A stretch of DNA of 23,825 nucleotides from a bacterium (GTDB lineage: Bacteria > Bacteroidota > Bacteroidia > Bacteroidales > Muribaculaceae), in NCBI GenBank assembly GCA_004563195.1, contig SFTJ01000057.1, positions 1-23,825 of the forward strand. Direction: 5' to 3'. This document shows positions 6,601 to 14,116 of the stretch, in pieces. Below the pieces are notes generated by a model. That model saw only the letters and a program-made list of their open reading frames with translations, did not search any database and had not been told where the DNA came from. Numbering within the stretch: the stretch's first letter is position 1; the number at the start of each line of letters is the position of its first letter. The position numbers and the translations under genes were made by a program.

Positions 6601-6679
6601 GATTATTACCTCGTCATTGCAAACAAACCGACAAAAAAAGCTATTATCCGAGCCGCAAAAAATATAAAAAAAAACGAGT
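6583..6679. repeat. Right copy of 94/97 bp direct repeat flanking the phage remnant
   Basis: This is the second copy of the segment at 3665-3758. Here it is continuous with the complete terminator of tRNA-Leu, so this side looks like the ancestral tRNA-terminator junction. The left copy is continuous with the amidase gene. Together they suggest that the original order was tRNA-Leu, terminator, amidase promoter, amidase, before the phage DNA came between. Confidence 0.9.
6592..6623 (-). promoter_or_regulatory. Duplicated amidase-type promoter without its gene
   Basis: The TTTG, 20 bp, TAATTTTG promoter of the amidase is preserved unchanged in the right repeat copy. It points leftward into the antisense strand of the terminase fragment and the immunity-like gene. 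Confidence 0.5.
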
Positions 6680-6704
6680 TGATAATCAATCGACTATCAA
6701 CTCG
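6666..6704 (-). terminator. Rho-independent terminator of tRNA-Leu
   Basis: A perfect 10-bp stem, CGAGTTGATA (6675-6684) and TATCAACTCG (6695-6704), with a 10-nt loop. On the minus strand it is followed by a run of nine T. It lies 9 bp downstream of the tRNA 3' end. Confidence 0.85.
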
Positions 6705-6713
6705 TGAAGGTAG

Positions 6714-6798
6714 TACCCGGAGCGGGACTTGAACCCGCACAGCTGCAATAGCCAAGGGATTTTAAGTCCCTCGTGTCTACCGATTCCACCATCCGGGC
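6714..6798 (-). tRNA. tRNA-Leu (anticodon UAA)
   Basis: An 85-nt tRNA on the minus strand. The acceptor stem GCCCGGA pairs with TCCGGGT and the discriminator is A; CCA is not encoded. The anticodon stem AGGGA/TCCCT encloses the loop CTTAAAA with anticodon TAA at 6762-6764. A long variable arm (class II) and the T-loop GGTTCAAGTCC, typical of leucine tRNAs, are present. It has its own promoter (6855-6886) and terminator (6666-6704), so it is a single-gene unit. Confidence 0.95.
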
Positions 6799-6854
6799 GA
6801 CCTCGGTTGCTATGCCCCGTCGGAAAAATGTGCGCCAACGGGCTTTAAGCGGTG

Positions 6855-6886
6855 CAAAGTTAATGATTAACTATGTTTTTTGCAAA
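6855..6886 (-). promoter_or_regulatory. Promoter of tRNA-Leu
   Basis: On the minus strand TTTG (6883-6886), exactly 20 bp, then TAACTTTG (6855-6862) match the Bacteroidota consensus. Transcription would begin near 6848 and give a leader of about 50 nt before the tRNA. That leader contains a GC-rich hairpin (6814-6823 with 6835-6843). Confidence 0.75.
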
Positions 6887-6935
6887 TTTTCCGCCATTTT
6901 TACCATATTTTTTGCAATCGAAAGAGTGCAAGTTG

Positions 6936-9900
6936 TCATAGGGCTGCTAATCGCATTGCTTTTTCACGAGCATAGGTCTTTAGGCGCTCTCCATACTCCA
7001 GCTTTACGTGCTCGGAAAGACCGATATAGAATCGGCCCACGCCTTCGGGCTTGCATATCGACGTACAAAGCAACCATGGGAACTGCTCACGGTCGCTCTC
7101 GTCGCTGTTTTCGCTCACATAATTCTTAGCCAATGGTTGCTCCTCGAGCAGCAGGTTATAAGCCAAAGTATCGAGTTTCAATTTCACCTCAAATGGTGGA
7201 TTAACCACATCTTCAAGCATACCGAAGACGTCGACCTTGAGATGTTTGTGCTTTGAGGTGTATTTCCAATTTTCGTTGAGCACCTCAACGTCGGCCATGC
7301 GTGATATCTTGAACGAACGAATATGAGAACCCGCAGCAGCGGCTTCATAGCATATAAACTCTTTGTGCAGCGGCACGAGAAGATACGGTTCCACTATACG
7401 GTCGCGCACGCCACTTCCCGAACTATAATTCACAAGTCGCACCTGCTTGCGATTCTTGCAAGCCTGACGCAAGAGACAAAGTTTTCGCTGATTTCCGTCG
7501 TATGCCACATTAAGTTTGCGTTTGGCTATATCGGCTTTAATCTCGGTAGTGAGCGACATAGTGGCGCCGCTGGTTCGCACATAGCCGTCGCTCACGTATT
7601 CGGGGCGATTACTGTTAAATAGCACCACGCCGTATTCATAGGGGCGAATCTGGATGCGCAAAATGTCGTGGCCCTCCTTGTTTTTCTCGATAAAGTAGTT
7701 CACTCGCCCGGTAGTAATCTCCTTTTCCGACGCTATCTTCATATCGTCGACAAATGCCGCGTCGGCAGCATTCTTTATGTAGTTGCGATATTTATCCATC
7801 GAGCACTCGGAGATTTTGTTGTTTTTATACAAATAATCCAAGTCGTCGGCAAGTCCGCACGAATTACCATTATCCTTCACACCAAGCAAAAGTTCGCCAC
7901 CGCTGAGGGTGTTCAGAAATCCGCAGATGGTTTTCAAGATGGTCCACAGTTGGCGATTTGGTTCCGGCTTGCCGCCATTGTCGGGCGGATAGACAGCCGA
8001 GCTCTTAAATTCGAGTGTATCGCTCTCTTCACCGTAGTAGGTAATATCGGGGATGGTGTTAACAAACAGGTCGTCTACGCCAAGAAGCTTGGTTATCTGT
8101 TTCTTAATACGGTTGATTTCGGGTTGCGAAATCTTGCCATTGAGGGTGTTCGACGAATCGATGAGGCTCTCTATCATATCGGCGCGCTCCTCGTCGTCCA
8201 GATTTTGCAGTTCGAACTGGCTCATGGTTGCGCTGCAATTTTTCTTATATGTTTTCAAACAGTCGATGGTTTGAATATGGCGCTTCACCGAATCTAATTC
8301 TTTGTATTGGTCACAAACCTCAAATTTGAGAGCTTGCGGGTCCTCTTTGTCGGTGGCGAATCGCGCCAGACAGTGCTGGTAGCGCAATTCTATGGTCATA
8401 TAATCGGCGTCGAGGCTGTTAGCGTCGATATTGGCGAGAAAACGGGCAGCAGCGATATGCACATATCGGTCACGCGAGTTTGGCAGTGAGCCGGCAAGAA
8501 AAAACAAGTAGTGCGACAATGCCTTAACGCAAAGGTCGTCGATGCGAACATACTGCGCCCTCGGCTTATTCTCAGGCACCCTCTCTTTGGCATATTCCAC
8601 AAATGCTCCGAAAATAGTTTTCTTGGCAAGCGCCACAAAATCACCGCCACAAGGCGCATCTTCCCCGATTTCTCCCTCGGCATATTTAGCATTCACCACC
8701 GGGTGACCGCTACGGTCGATGCTTGTGTTTATGATATCAAGCGCAACTGCTTGATGCGTCTCTATTGCTTCTATTATATTATCGCGCAATTCTTTACCCA
8801 TTACGTTGGCTTGAATGCCATGCTCAGTAAGCCATGAATAGCCTAAATTATAGTTTCTGAGAAATACACCACAAGTTTCCCAATCTACACTTTGGGTATA
8901 ATCTTTATAAAACTGTTCGAAACCGGTGGACAGCTTCATAGGCACGTCTTTCACATTATTAAGCCCCACCAAAATGTAATTGCCTATTTTGATATGTTTT
9001 TTGAAATCCGCCTCGTCGAGATAGCCGTAAACATTTCCCACAAACACTTTACCTCTCACCTTTTCATAGTTCTCATCGACCGATTCGGCAGTCACTCCGG
9101 CTTCGGAATAGCCTGTTACTTTTGCCACAAAAACATCGTCGATGCTATAATGCCTTTTTGCTGCCACTGGAGCCGGCACTATGGAGGGCTGTGTGCGGTT
9201 GATGCCGCTCCATATATCTCGCAATTTCTCAAAATCTTCCACTCGAGCTTGATAGTCGCTTCGGGGCACGTCGAATGTAATGGTTTCGTTTATTGTAAAT
9301 TGACTCGAGAATTGTGCGCGTGGATTCAGCCGATTTGCAATATTCATTGGCAACATTTGCAATTTTCCGTCATTACCAAGCACTATAGTTCCCCTGCCTT
9401 CGTGAGCATACATTCCGCTCGCGGGAGCCAAAAATGATGTATTGCCTATTTTATTACATATTATTTCATCCGACTGTTTGTCCCATTCTCTTATGTCACG
9501 CCACGCGAAGCCGTAGCTGTCGATTTCCGATTTGGTCATACACCCCATTATCACTTTTTTTATTCCTTCGCGCGACTCGGCTGTTGATGCCGCCCGATTG
9601 AGCAACAAAATATCTGCCACCATTGTCAGCACTTTATGGTCGCATTCATTCTTTATTTTTGCTGCCAACAAATAGGTGCACATTGCTCGCAATTGAAACG
9701 AAATATCAGCCCACTCGCCTTGCTCAAAAGTATAAACGCAGTCGCTATGATGCTGCGCCATATAGTCGTCGTATACAAGTTCTTTTAATGCGCTGAATGT
9801 TCGTCCGAAATCCGATTTGGGGTCATTTAAAACTTCCGGCGAGTCGGGATGAGCCGAGTAATTATATAAGTATTCGACCATACTGTCAAAATTTTCCACT

Positions 9901-9953
9901 ACATAATTCTTTTTTACTTCAAGCCAGAAGGGCGTTGGTGTCATTTTACTCAT
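6936..9953 (-). CDS. Large AlbA_2 (Schlafen-type) and WYL domain protein
   Basis: This 1005-residue soluble protein has an N-terminal region of about 600 residues, mostly of unknown fold. A segment near residues 275-335 (DDVFVAKVTGYSEAGVT to GNYILVGLNN) looks beta-rich and OB-like. Near residues 640-800 an AlbA_2 / Schlafen-type domain is visible: ESDTLEFKSS, ICGFLNTLSGGELLLGVKDNG, then YVRTSGATMSLTTEI. The last 170 residues contain a WYL-like domain (RKQVRLVNYSSGSG, RIVEPYLLVPLHKEFICYEA, then IRSFKISRM). Such combinations usually belong to nucleic-acid-binding regulators or defence-associated proteins that sense a ligand through WYL. The gene is monocistronic, between tRNA-Leu and an unrelated operon. 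Function beyond domain level is unknown. Confidence 0.8.
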   Translation of the reverse strand: MSKMTPTPFWLEVKKNYVVENFDSMVEYLYNYSAHPDSPEVLNDPKSDFGRTFSALKELVYDDYMAQHHSDCVYTFEQGEWADISFQLRAMCTYLLAAKIKNECDHKVLTMVADILLLNRAASTAESREGIKKVIMGCMTKSEIDSYGFAWRDIREWDKQSDEIICNKIGNTSFLAPASGMYAHEGRGTIVLGNDGKLQMLPMNIANRLNPRAQFSSQFTINETITFDVPRSDYQARVEDFEKLRDIWSGINRTQPSIVPAPVAAKRHYSIDDVFVAKVTGYSEAGVTAESVDENYEKVRGKVFVGNVYGYLDEADFKKHIKIGNYILVGLNNVKDVPMKLSTGFEQFYKDYTQSVDWETCGVFLRNYNLGYSWLTEHGIQANVMGKELRDNIIEAIETHQAVALDIINTSIDRSGHPVVNAKYAEGEIGEDAPCGGDFVALAKKTIFGAFVEYAKERVPENKPRAQYVRIDDLCVKALSHYLFFLAGSLPNSRDRYVHIAAARFLANIDANSLDADYMTIELRYQHCLARFATDKEDPQALKFEVCDQYKELDSVKRHIQTIDCLKTYKKNCSATMSQFELQNLDDEERADMIESLIDSSNTLNGKISQPEINRIKKQITKLLGVDDLFVNTIPDITYYGEESDTLEFKSSAVYPPDNGGKPEPNRQLWTILKTICGFLNTLSGGELLLGVKDNGNSCGLADDLDYLYKNNKISECSMDKYRNYIKNAADAAFVDDMKIASEKEITTGRVNYFIEKNKEGHDILRIQIRPYEYGVVLFNSNRPEYVSDGYVRTSGATMSLTTEIKADIAKRKLNVAYDGNQRKLCLLRQACKNRKQVRLVNYSSGSGVRDRIVEPYLLVPLHKEFICYEAAAAGSHIRSFKISRMADVEVLNENWKYTSKHKHLKVDVFGMLEDVVNPPFEVKLKLDTLAYNLLLEEQPLAKNYVSENSDESDREQFPWLLCTSICKPEGVGRFYIGLSEHVKLEYGERLKTYAREKAMRLAAL

Positions 9954-10090
9954 AATTTATTTGTTTTTATGGTTAAAAATTAAGTGATTTCTATATATTT
10001 TCACAAGGTGCAAATACCGCGCCAAACTATCAAAAAAAGATACAATTATCTCTCCGATATTTACATCACCGAGCTCCGAAAACGAAACAG

Positions 10091-10121
10091 GCGATTGAGA
10101 AAACTGTCAGTTCCCAATCGC
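10091..10121 (-). terminator. Probable terminator after the argH operon
   Basis: A hairpin with arms GCGATTG (10091-10097) and CAATCGC (10115-10121), with further partial pairing inside. On the minus strand it is followed by a T-rich stretch (TGTTTCGTTTTC). It lies about 60 bp after the stop codon of the lipoprotein gene. Confidence 0.45.
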
Positions 10122-10182
10122 GCTGTTACCGTATATAAAAAATATTTCTCGCAAAAAATCGGATACCACCGATGCAATCACA

Positions 10183-10680
10183 CTAATTGGTAATCAGATA
10201 TCCGCCCGAAGCGGTGGCTGTCACCTTGTAGCGATGCATTCCCATGTGCTGCTTTGCCGCAGGACCTTCCACACCCATTCCATTGGCCATAAGCACGTTG
10301 AATCGCGACTTGCACTCCGGGCACACAGCCTCGAGTGTGGCATCGTCCATCTGCACCACAACGCTCTTTTTGCGTTCGTAGGGGCACGACATCTCGTAGG
10401 CTACAGGTTGTGTGGCTCCCACACCCACATCTATGAGCAGCACGCCGCCAAGTCCGGTGTATGTGGTAGCGGTGTAGGGAAAATTGGAAGGTAGTCGGCG
10501 GTCCTTCACGAAATATCGGTATGTGCCTAGTCCGTTCACGCCGTAGATGGTCCAATTGCTTATGTTGGTGAGGTCGATGCGGCACGAACCGAATGCACGA
10601 TCGTCGTCGACGTTGGTGCATCCGTTGCCCGCCATCATCACTGCAAGCGCCACAGCCAGTGTCCTTATCAGGTGCTTCAT
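10183..10680 (-). CDS. Lipoprotein with degenerate Rieske-like domain
   Basis: The chosen start at 10680 overlaps the stop codon of the aldo/keto reductase gene (ATGA). It gives a 165-residue protein with a lipoprotein signal (hydrophobic core LAVALAVMMAG, then NGC with lipid-bearing Cys). A longer frame from 10740 would bury this signal. The mature part resembles a Rieske fold: box I reads SCPYE and box II reads CPECKSRFNV, followed by MGVEGPA. Compared with the usual C-x-H and C-P-C-H-G-S boxes, His is replaced by Tyr in box I and by Cys in box II, and both disulfide cysteines are gone. Three possible ligand cysteines remain. It could be an electron-transfer relic, bind a different metal, or be structural. 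It is translationally coupled to the reductase. Confidence 0.75.
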   Translation of the reverse strand: MKHLIRTLAVALAVMMAGNGCTNVDDDRAFGSCRIDLTNISNWTIYGVNGLGTYRYFVKDRRLPSNFPYTATTYTGLGGVLLIDVGVGATQPVAYEMSCPYERKKSVVVQMDDATLEAVCPECKSRFNVLMANGMGVEGPAAKQHMGMHRYKVTATASGGYLITN

Positions 10681-11681
10681 TTCAAAATTTGGTTTATCCG
10701 GTCTAATTCCTCGGCGGTGAATGGAGCCGACTTGATGCATTGCAAACTATCGGCCATCTGTTCCACAGTGCGAGGGCCAATAATCACCGAAGTCACCTCG
10801 GGGCGCGACAAAATCCATGCAGTGGCCATCTGAGCAAGTGTTTGGCCTCGCTGCTCAGCCATAACATTGAGTTTGCGGAGTTTCTCGAGCAATTCGGGCG
10901 TGATGAACGAAGCTTGCAGGTGATTGCCCTTGCCGGCGCGCGAGTCGGCGGGGATGCCGTTGAGATATTTATTGGTGAGCACGCCTTGATTGATAGGCGA
11001 AAATGCCGTAAATCCCATGCCGAGTTCGTTCATAGCCTCGAGATGTCCATTTTCCACATCGCGGGCTATCATATTATACTTGCCTTGATAGATGAGCGGA
11101 CGCACATCGCGAGCCTTGAGATAAGCCACAGCCTCACGAAGGCGGTCGACGGGATAGTTTGAAAGTCCCACATAGAGAGCCTTGCCGCTGCGCACTATGT
11201 CGACGAGGGCTTGCATGGTCTCCTCAATGGGCGTAAAGCCGTCGTAGCGATGCGAGTAGAAGATGTCGACATAGTCGAGATGCATACGTTGCAGGCTCTC
11301 TTCGAGGCTGGTAACGAGCATTTTGCGCGACGAACCTTGTCCGTAAGGACCTTCCCACATGTGATAACCGGCCTTGGTGGTAATTATCATCTCGTGGCGA
11401 TGGCTCTTGAAGTTTTCGCTGTACATCTTGCCGAAAGTTTCCTCGGCGCTGCCGAATGGAGGCCCGTAATTGTTTGCCAAATCGAAGCATGTGATGCCGT
11501 GGTCGAATGCATAGGTCATCTTGGCGAGCGACTCTTCGTACACATCTACTCCGCCGAAATTCCACCAAAAACCAAGTGAAATCTCAGGCAATACTATGCC
11601 CGACTTGCCGCAAGTGCGATAGTTCATCATGCCCTCGGCATAACGTTCGGGATTGGCTATATAAGTCTTTTTGTAATTCAT
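10677..11681 (-). CDS. Aldo/keto reductase (YghZ/MgrA-like)
   Basis: This 334-residue cytosolic NADPH-dependent oxidoreductase belongs to the branch that includes L-glyceraldehyde 3-phosphate reductase. The catalytic tetrad is visible: Asp and Tyr in CFDLANNYGPPFGSAE near residues 55-70, Lys in IITTKAGYHMWEG near residue 100, and His in IFYSHRYDGF near residue 142. The start MNYKKTYIANPERY followed by YRTCGKSGIVLP matches this branch. The C-terminal cofactor-binding piece is ITPELL to VTSVIIGPRTVEQM. It lies 31 bp after argH and overlaps the next gene by 4 bp, so it is the middle gene of a probable three-gene operon. The physiological substrate cannot be read from the sequence. Confidence 0.88.
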   Translation of the reverse strand: MNYKKTYIANPERYAEGMMNYRTCGKSGIVLPEISLGFWWNFGGVDVYEESLAKMTYAFDHGITCFDLANNYGPPFGSAEETFGKMYSENFKSHRHEMIITTKAGYHMWEGPYGQGSSRKMLVTSLEESLQRMHLDYVDIFYSHRYDGFTPIEETMQALVDIVRSGKALYVGLSNYPVDRLREAVAYLKARDVRPLIYQGKYNMIARDVENGHLEAMNELGMGFTAFSPINQGVLTNKYLNGIPADSRAGKGNHLQASFITPELLEKLRKLNVMAEQRGQTLAQMATAWILSRPEVTSVIIGPRTVEQMADSLQCIKSAPFTAEELDRINQILK

Positions 11682-11712
11682 ATTATAGTGATTATTAATG
11701 CATTATTCCTTA

Positions 11713-13053
11713 TTATCGTCCGAGCAGCGCATCGAATGCCTTATGATAATCGTCGAAACGGAATTGGCTGAGTGTTTCGTCGAAAAGCGCGCGTATCCGG
11801 TCGTTGCACAGATTGCCCGCCGAACCCTCGTGGGTGTGGTTGACCTCCTTTACGGGAGTGAACTTGCCGGCTTCGATGTCGAGTCCCACCTTCTTGTAAG
11901 CGTCGCGGAAAGGCATTCCGGCTGCTGCAAGGCGATTTACTTCCTCCACCGAGAACATCAGGTCGTAACGGCTGTCGTCGAGTATGTGTTCGTTCACCTT
12001 CACCTGAGCCATCATGGCGTTTACCATATCGATAATGCTTATCATCTCATCGAAGGCTGGCAAAAATTCCTCCTTGGTAAGTTGCAAATCGCGGAAGTAG
12101 CCCGAGGGCAAGTTGTTGGTAATCATTGTCATCTGGAAAGGCAGCGACTGCAGTTTGTTGCACTTGGCACGGGTGAGTTCAAACACATCGGGGTTCTTCT
12201 TGTGAGGCATAATCGATGAGCCGGTGGTGTATTCGTCGGCAAGTTTTATAAAGCCGAAGTTCTGCGAATTGAACATACAAGCATCGAATGCCAATTTCGA
12301 AATTGTGGCGGCAATGTTGGCGATGGCTTGCGACACTATGCGCTCGGTTTTGCCGCGACCCATCTGAGCATACACCACATTGTAGGCAGGCGAAGCAAAG
12401 CCGAGTAGCGTGGTGGTCATAGTGCGATTGAGCGGGAACGATGAACCATAACCGGCAGCCGACCCGAGTGGATTGCGATTATTCACATCGTAGGCGGCGA
12501 GCAGCAGACGCAGGTCGTCGGCAAGGCTCTCGGCATAGGCGCCGAACCAAAGTCCGAACGACGACGGCATAGCCACTTGCAAGTGGGTATAGCCCGGCAT
12601 TAGCACATGCTTATAGCGCTCCGACTGGCTGATGAGCGTATCGAAAAGCATCGACACATGGTGCACTAATTCTTCGATGGCGCTACGTATGAAGAGGCGC
12701 AAGTCTACCAGCACTTGGTCGTTGCGACTGCGGCCGCTGTGTATCTTTTTGCCCACATCGCCCAAGCGGCGGGTAAGCAGCAATTCCACCTCGCTGTGCA
12801 CATCTTCCACGCCATCTTCTATAGCAAACTCGCCTCGTTCTATCTCGGCATATATCTTGCGCAATTCAGCCACCAATGTAGCCAATTCGCTGCTGCTGAG
12901 CAGCCCTATCGATTCGAGCATGGTGATGTGAGCCAACGAGCCCAGCACATCATAGCGTGCCAAGTACATATCCATCTCGCGGTCGCGACCCACGGTGTAG
13001 GCTTCCACATCGTGATTTACTTCTACGTTCTTTTCCCAAAGTTTCGATGCCAT
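11713..13053 (-). CDS. argH: Argininosuccinate lyase
   Basis: This 446-residue cytosolic enzyme splits argininosuccinate to arginine and fumarate, the last step of arginine synthesis. Family signatures are present: HSGRSRNDQVLVDLR near residues 105-120, PGYTHLQVAMPSSFG near 155-170, and the fumarase/lyase signature TTGSSIMPHKKNPDVFEL near 275-292, which holds the catalytic Ser. The length is typical for the family. A -7-like box (TATCTTTG, minus strand) lies at 13087-13094, about 34 bp before the start codon. The next gene, 31 bp downstream, is an aldo/keto reductase not known to be part of arginine synthesis. Confidence 0.95.
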   Translation of the reverse strand: MASKLWEKNVEVNHDVEAYTVGRDREMDMYLARYDVLGSLAHITMLESIGLLSSSELATLVAELRKIYAEIERGEFAIEDGVEDVHSEVELLLTRRLGDVGKKIHSGRSRNDQVLVDLRLFIRSAIEELVHHVSMLFDTLISQSERYKHVLMPGYTHLQVAMPSSFGLWFGAYAESLADDLRLLLAAYDVNNRNPLGSAAGYGSSFPLNRTMTTTLLGFASPAYNVVYAQMGRGKTERIVSQAIANIAATISKLAFDACMFNSQNFGFIKLADEYTTGSSIMPHKKNPDVFELTRAKCNKLQSLPFQMTMITNNLPSGYFRDLQLTKEEFLPAFDEMISIIDMVNAMMAQVKVNEHILDDSRYDLMFSVEEVNRLAAAGMPFRDAYKKVGLDIEAGKFTPVKEVNHTHEGSAGNLCNDRIRALFDETLSQFRFDDYHKAFDALLGR

Positions 13054-13086
13054 ATCTTTTTTCCGTTATTTTGTTCGTTTTAATTG

Positions 13087-13094
13087 CAAAGATA
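13087..13094 (-). promoter_or_regulatory. -7 box of the argH operon
   Basis: TATCTTTG on the minus strand matches the Bacteroidota -7 consensus TAnnTTTG. No good TTTG box is seen 19-21 bp upstream, so only half of the promoter is supported. Confidence 0.45.
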
Positions 13095-13135
13095 CAGAAA
13101 AAACCTGATATATGCTGCCATTGCTACTCATAAAG

Positions 13136-13272
13136 TCATCGCCCGTGGTTCAAGAGCGAACCTCGGGCGCTTCCATCGGCTTCGCCCAATTGCCACAAGG
13201 TCTTCGACTGTGCACCTAAACTCATCACTGACACACATATAGCAGCCAATAATGCTCTGCTTACACTCTTCA
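13136..13272 (-). pseudogene. Frameshifted N-terminal remnant of a secreted protein
   Basis: On the minus strand the ATG at 13272 opens with MKSV and then quickly hits a stop. One added base after the fourth codon would give a smooth signal peptide (SRALLAAICVSVMSLGAQS) followed by KTLWQLGEADGSA. That W-Q-(L/I)-G-x-x-D-x-S-A motif marks the start of large secreted carbohydrate-active or cell-surface proteins in Bacteroidales. The frame stops at 13136, just before the argH promoter. It is therefore the leftover first 5% or so of a deleted gene. Confidence 0.5.
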
Positions 13273-13520
13273 TTTTTTCGTTATTGTTTAGTTTTATTTT
13301 AGTTTTCAGATATATGTATTCTTTATTTCTTCACAAATATAGCACATATTAATATAGCACTAAACATAATCGTGAAATTGTATATCAACAAAGTTAAATA
13401 ATCCAAGTTGACCTGCCGTTACCACCTCACTCGCTGCAGCGATTACACAGCTGCTACAATACCTTAGTTCGCAAAAATTGGTCGTTTACTACCTCTCATT
13501 GCGAATTTTATCCTAATATT

Positions 13521-13552
13521 TTTGGTGGTTTTTCGATTATTGCATACTTTTG
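13521..13552 (+). promoter_or_regulatory. Promoter of the membrane protein gene at 13571
   Basis: TTTG (13521-13524), exactly 20 bp, then TACTTTTG (13545-13552), a full Bacteroidota consensus match. The start codon follows 18 bp later, behind a purine-rich ribosome binding site (AGGAG). Confidence 0.7.
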
Positions 13553-13570
13553 CATTAATATAGGAGAAAT

Positions 13571-14074
13571 ATGGACGATATTTTATATTACATATTATTC
13601 ACTGTGGGTTCAATAGTGATGTTTGGACTCAATAATTGGGCTGAAAAAAAGCGCAAGCAAGGCAACGGCACACCGCCACCTGTCAACAAGCGCAATATCG
13701 GCAACCTGCCCCCCGACGACGACGACGACAATGACAATACCCCCGGGAGCAAAGACCCGAGCGAAGTTACTTGGGGCGAACTCTTCGAACTGATAAAGGA
13801 AGTAAGTACGCCCACAAAGCAACAACCGCAGCGACAGCCTCGCCAAGCGCCACCGATTCACAGACAAGTGGTGCAGCAGACCACTCCCCAACCCAAGCAA
13901 AGTTACGTAATCGAAAGCCCCGAAATGGAAGGCCAAAGCGTAACAAATGCCAAGCAAAGCACAACCACCGACCACGTCTACGATATGCCGAATGCCGACT
14001 TGTCAAGTGATATTCGCAATACCGATTGGCGTCGTGCCGTGATAGCACATGAGATATTGAAACGCAAATTTTAA
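13571..14074 (+). CDS. Membrane-anchored protein with low-complexity cytoplasmic part, unknown function
   Basis: This 167-residue protein has one N-terminal transmembrane helix (residues 4-20, ILYYILFTVGSIVMFGL), then a basic stretch (EKKRKQ) that would keep the rest in the cytoplasm. An Asp run follows (PPDDDDDNDN), then a short conserved-looking helix (SEVTWGELFELIKEV) and a Gln/Pro-rich low-complexity segment. The C-terminus, NTDWRRAVIAHEILKRKF, recurs at the end of small Bacteroidales proteins found next to this CoA-transferase gene. It has a clear ribosome binding site and ends 42 bp before the CoA-transferase gene, so the two are probably co-transcribed. Function unknown. Confidence 0.75.
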   Translation: MDDILYYILFTVGSIVMFGLNNWAEKKRKQGNGTPPPVNKRNIGNLPPDDDDDNDNTPGSKDPSEVTWGELFELIKEVSTPTKQQPQRQPRQAPPIHRQVVQQTTPQPKQSYVIESPEMEGQSVTNAKQSTTTDHVYDMPNADLSSDIRNTDWRRAVIAHEILKRKF

Positions 14075-14116
14075 ACATAAACAATAATTTCACTACTTAG
14101 ACTCAATTTTTTTGAC

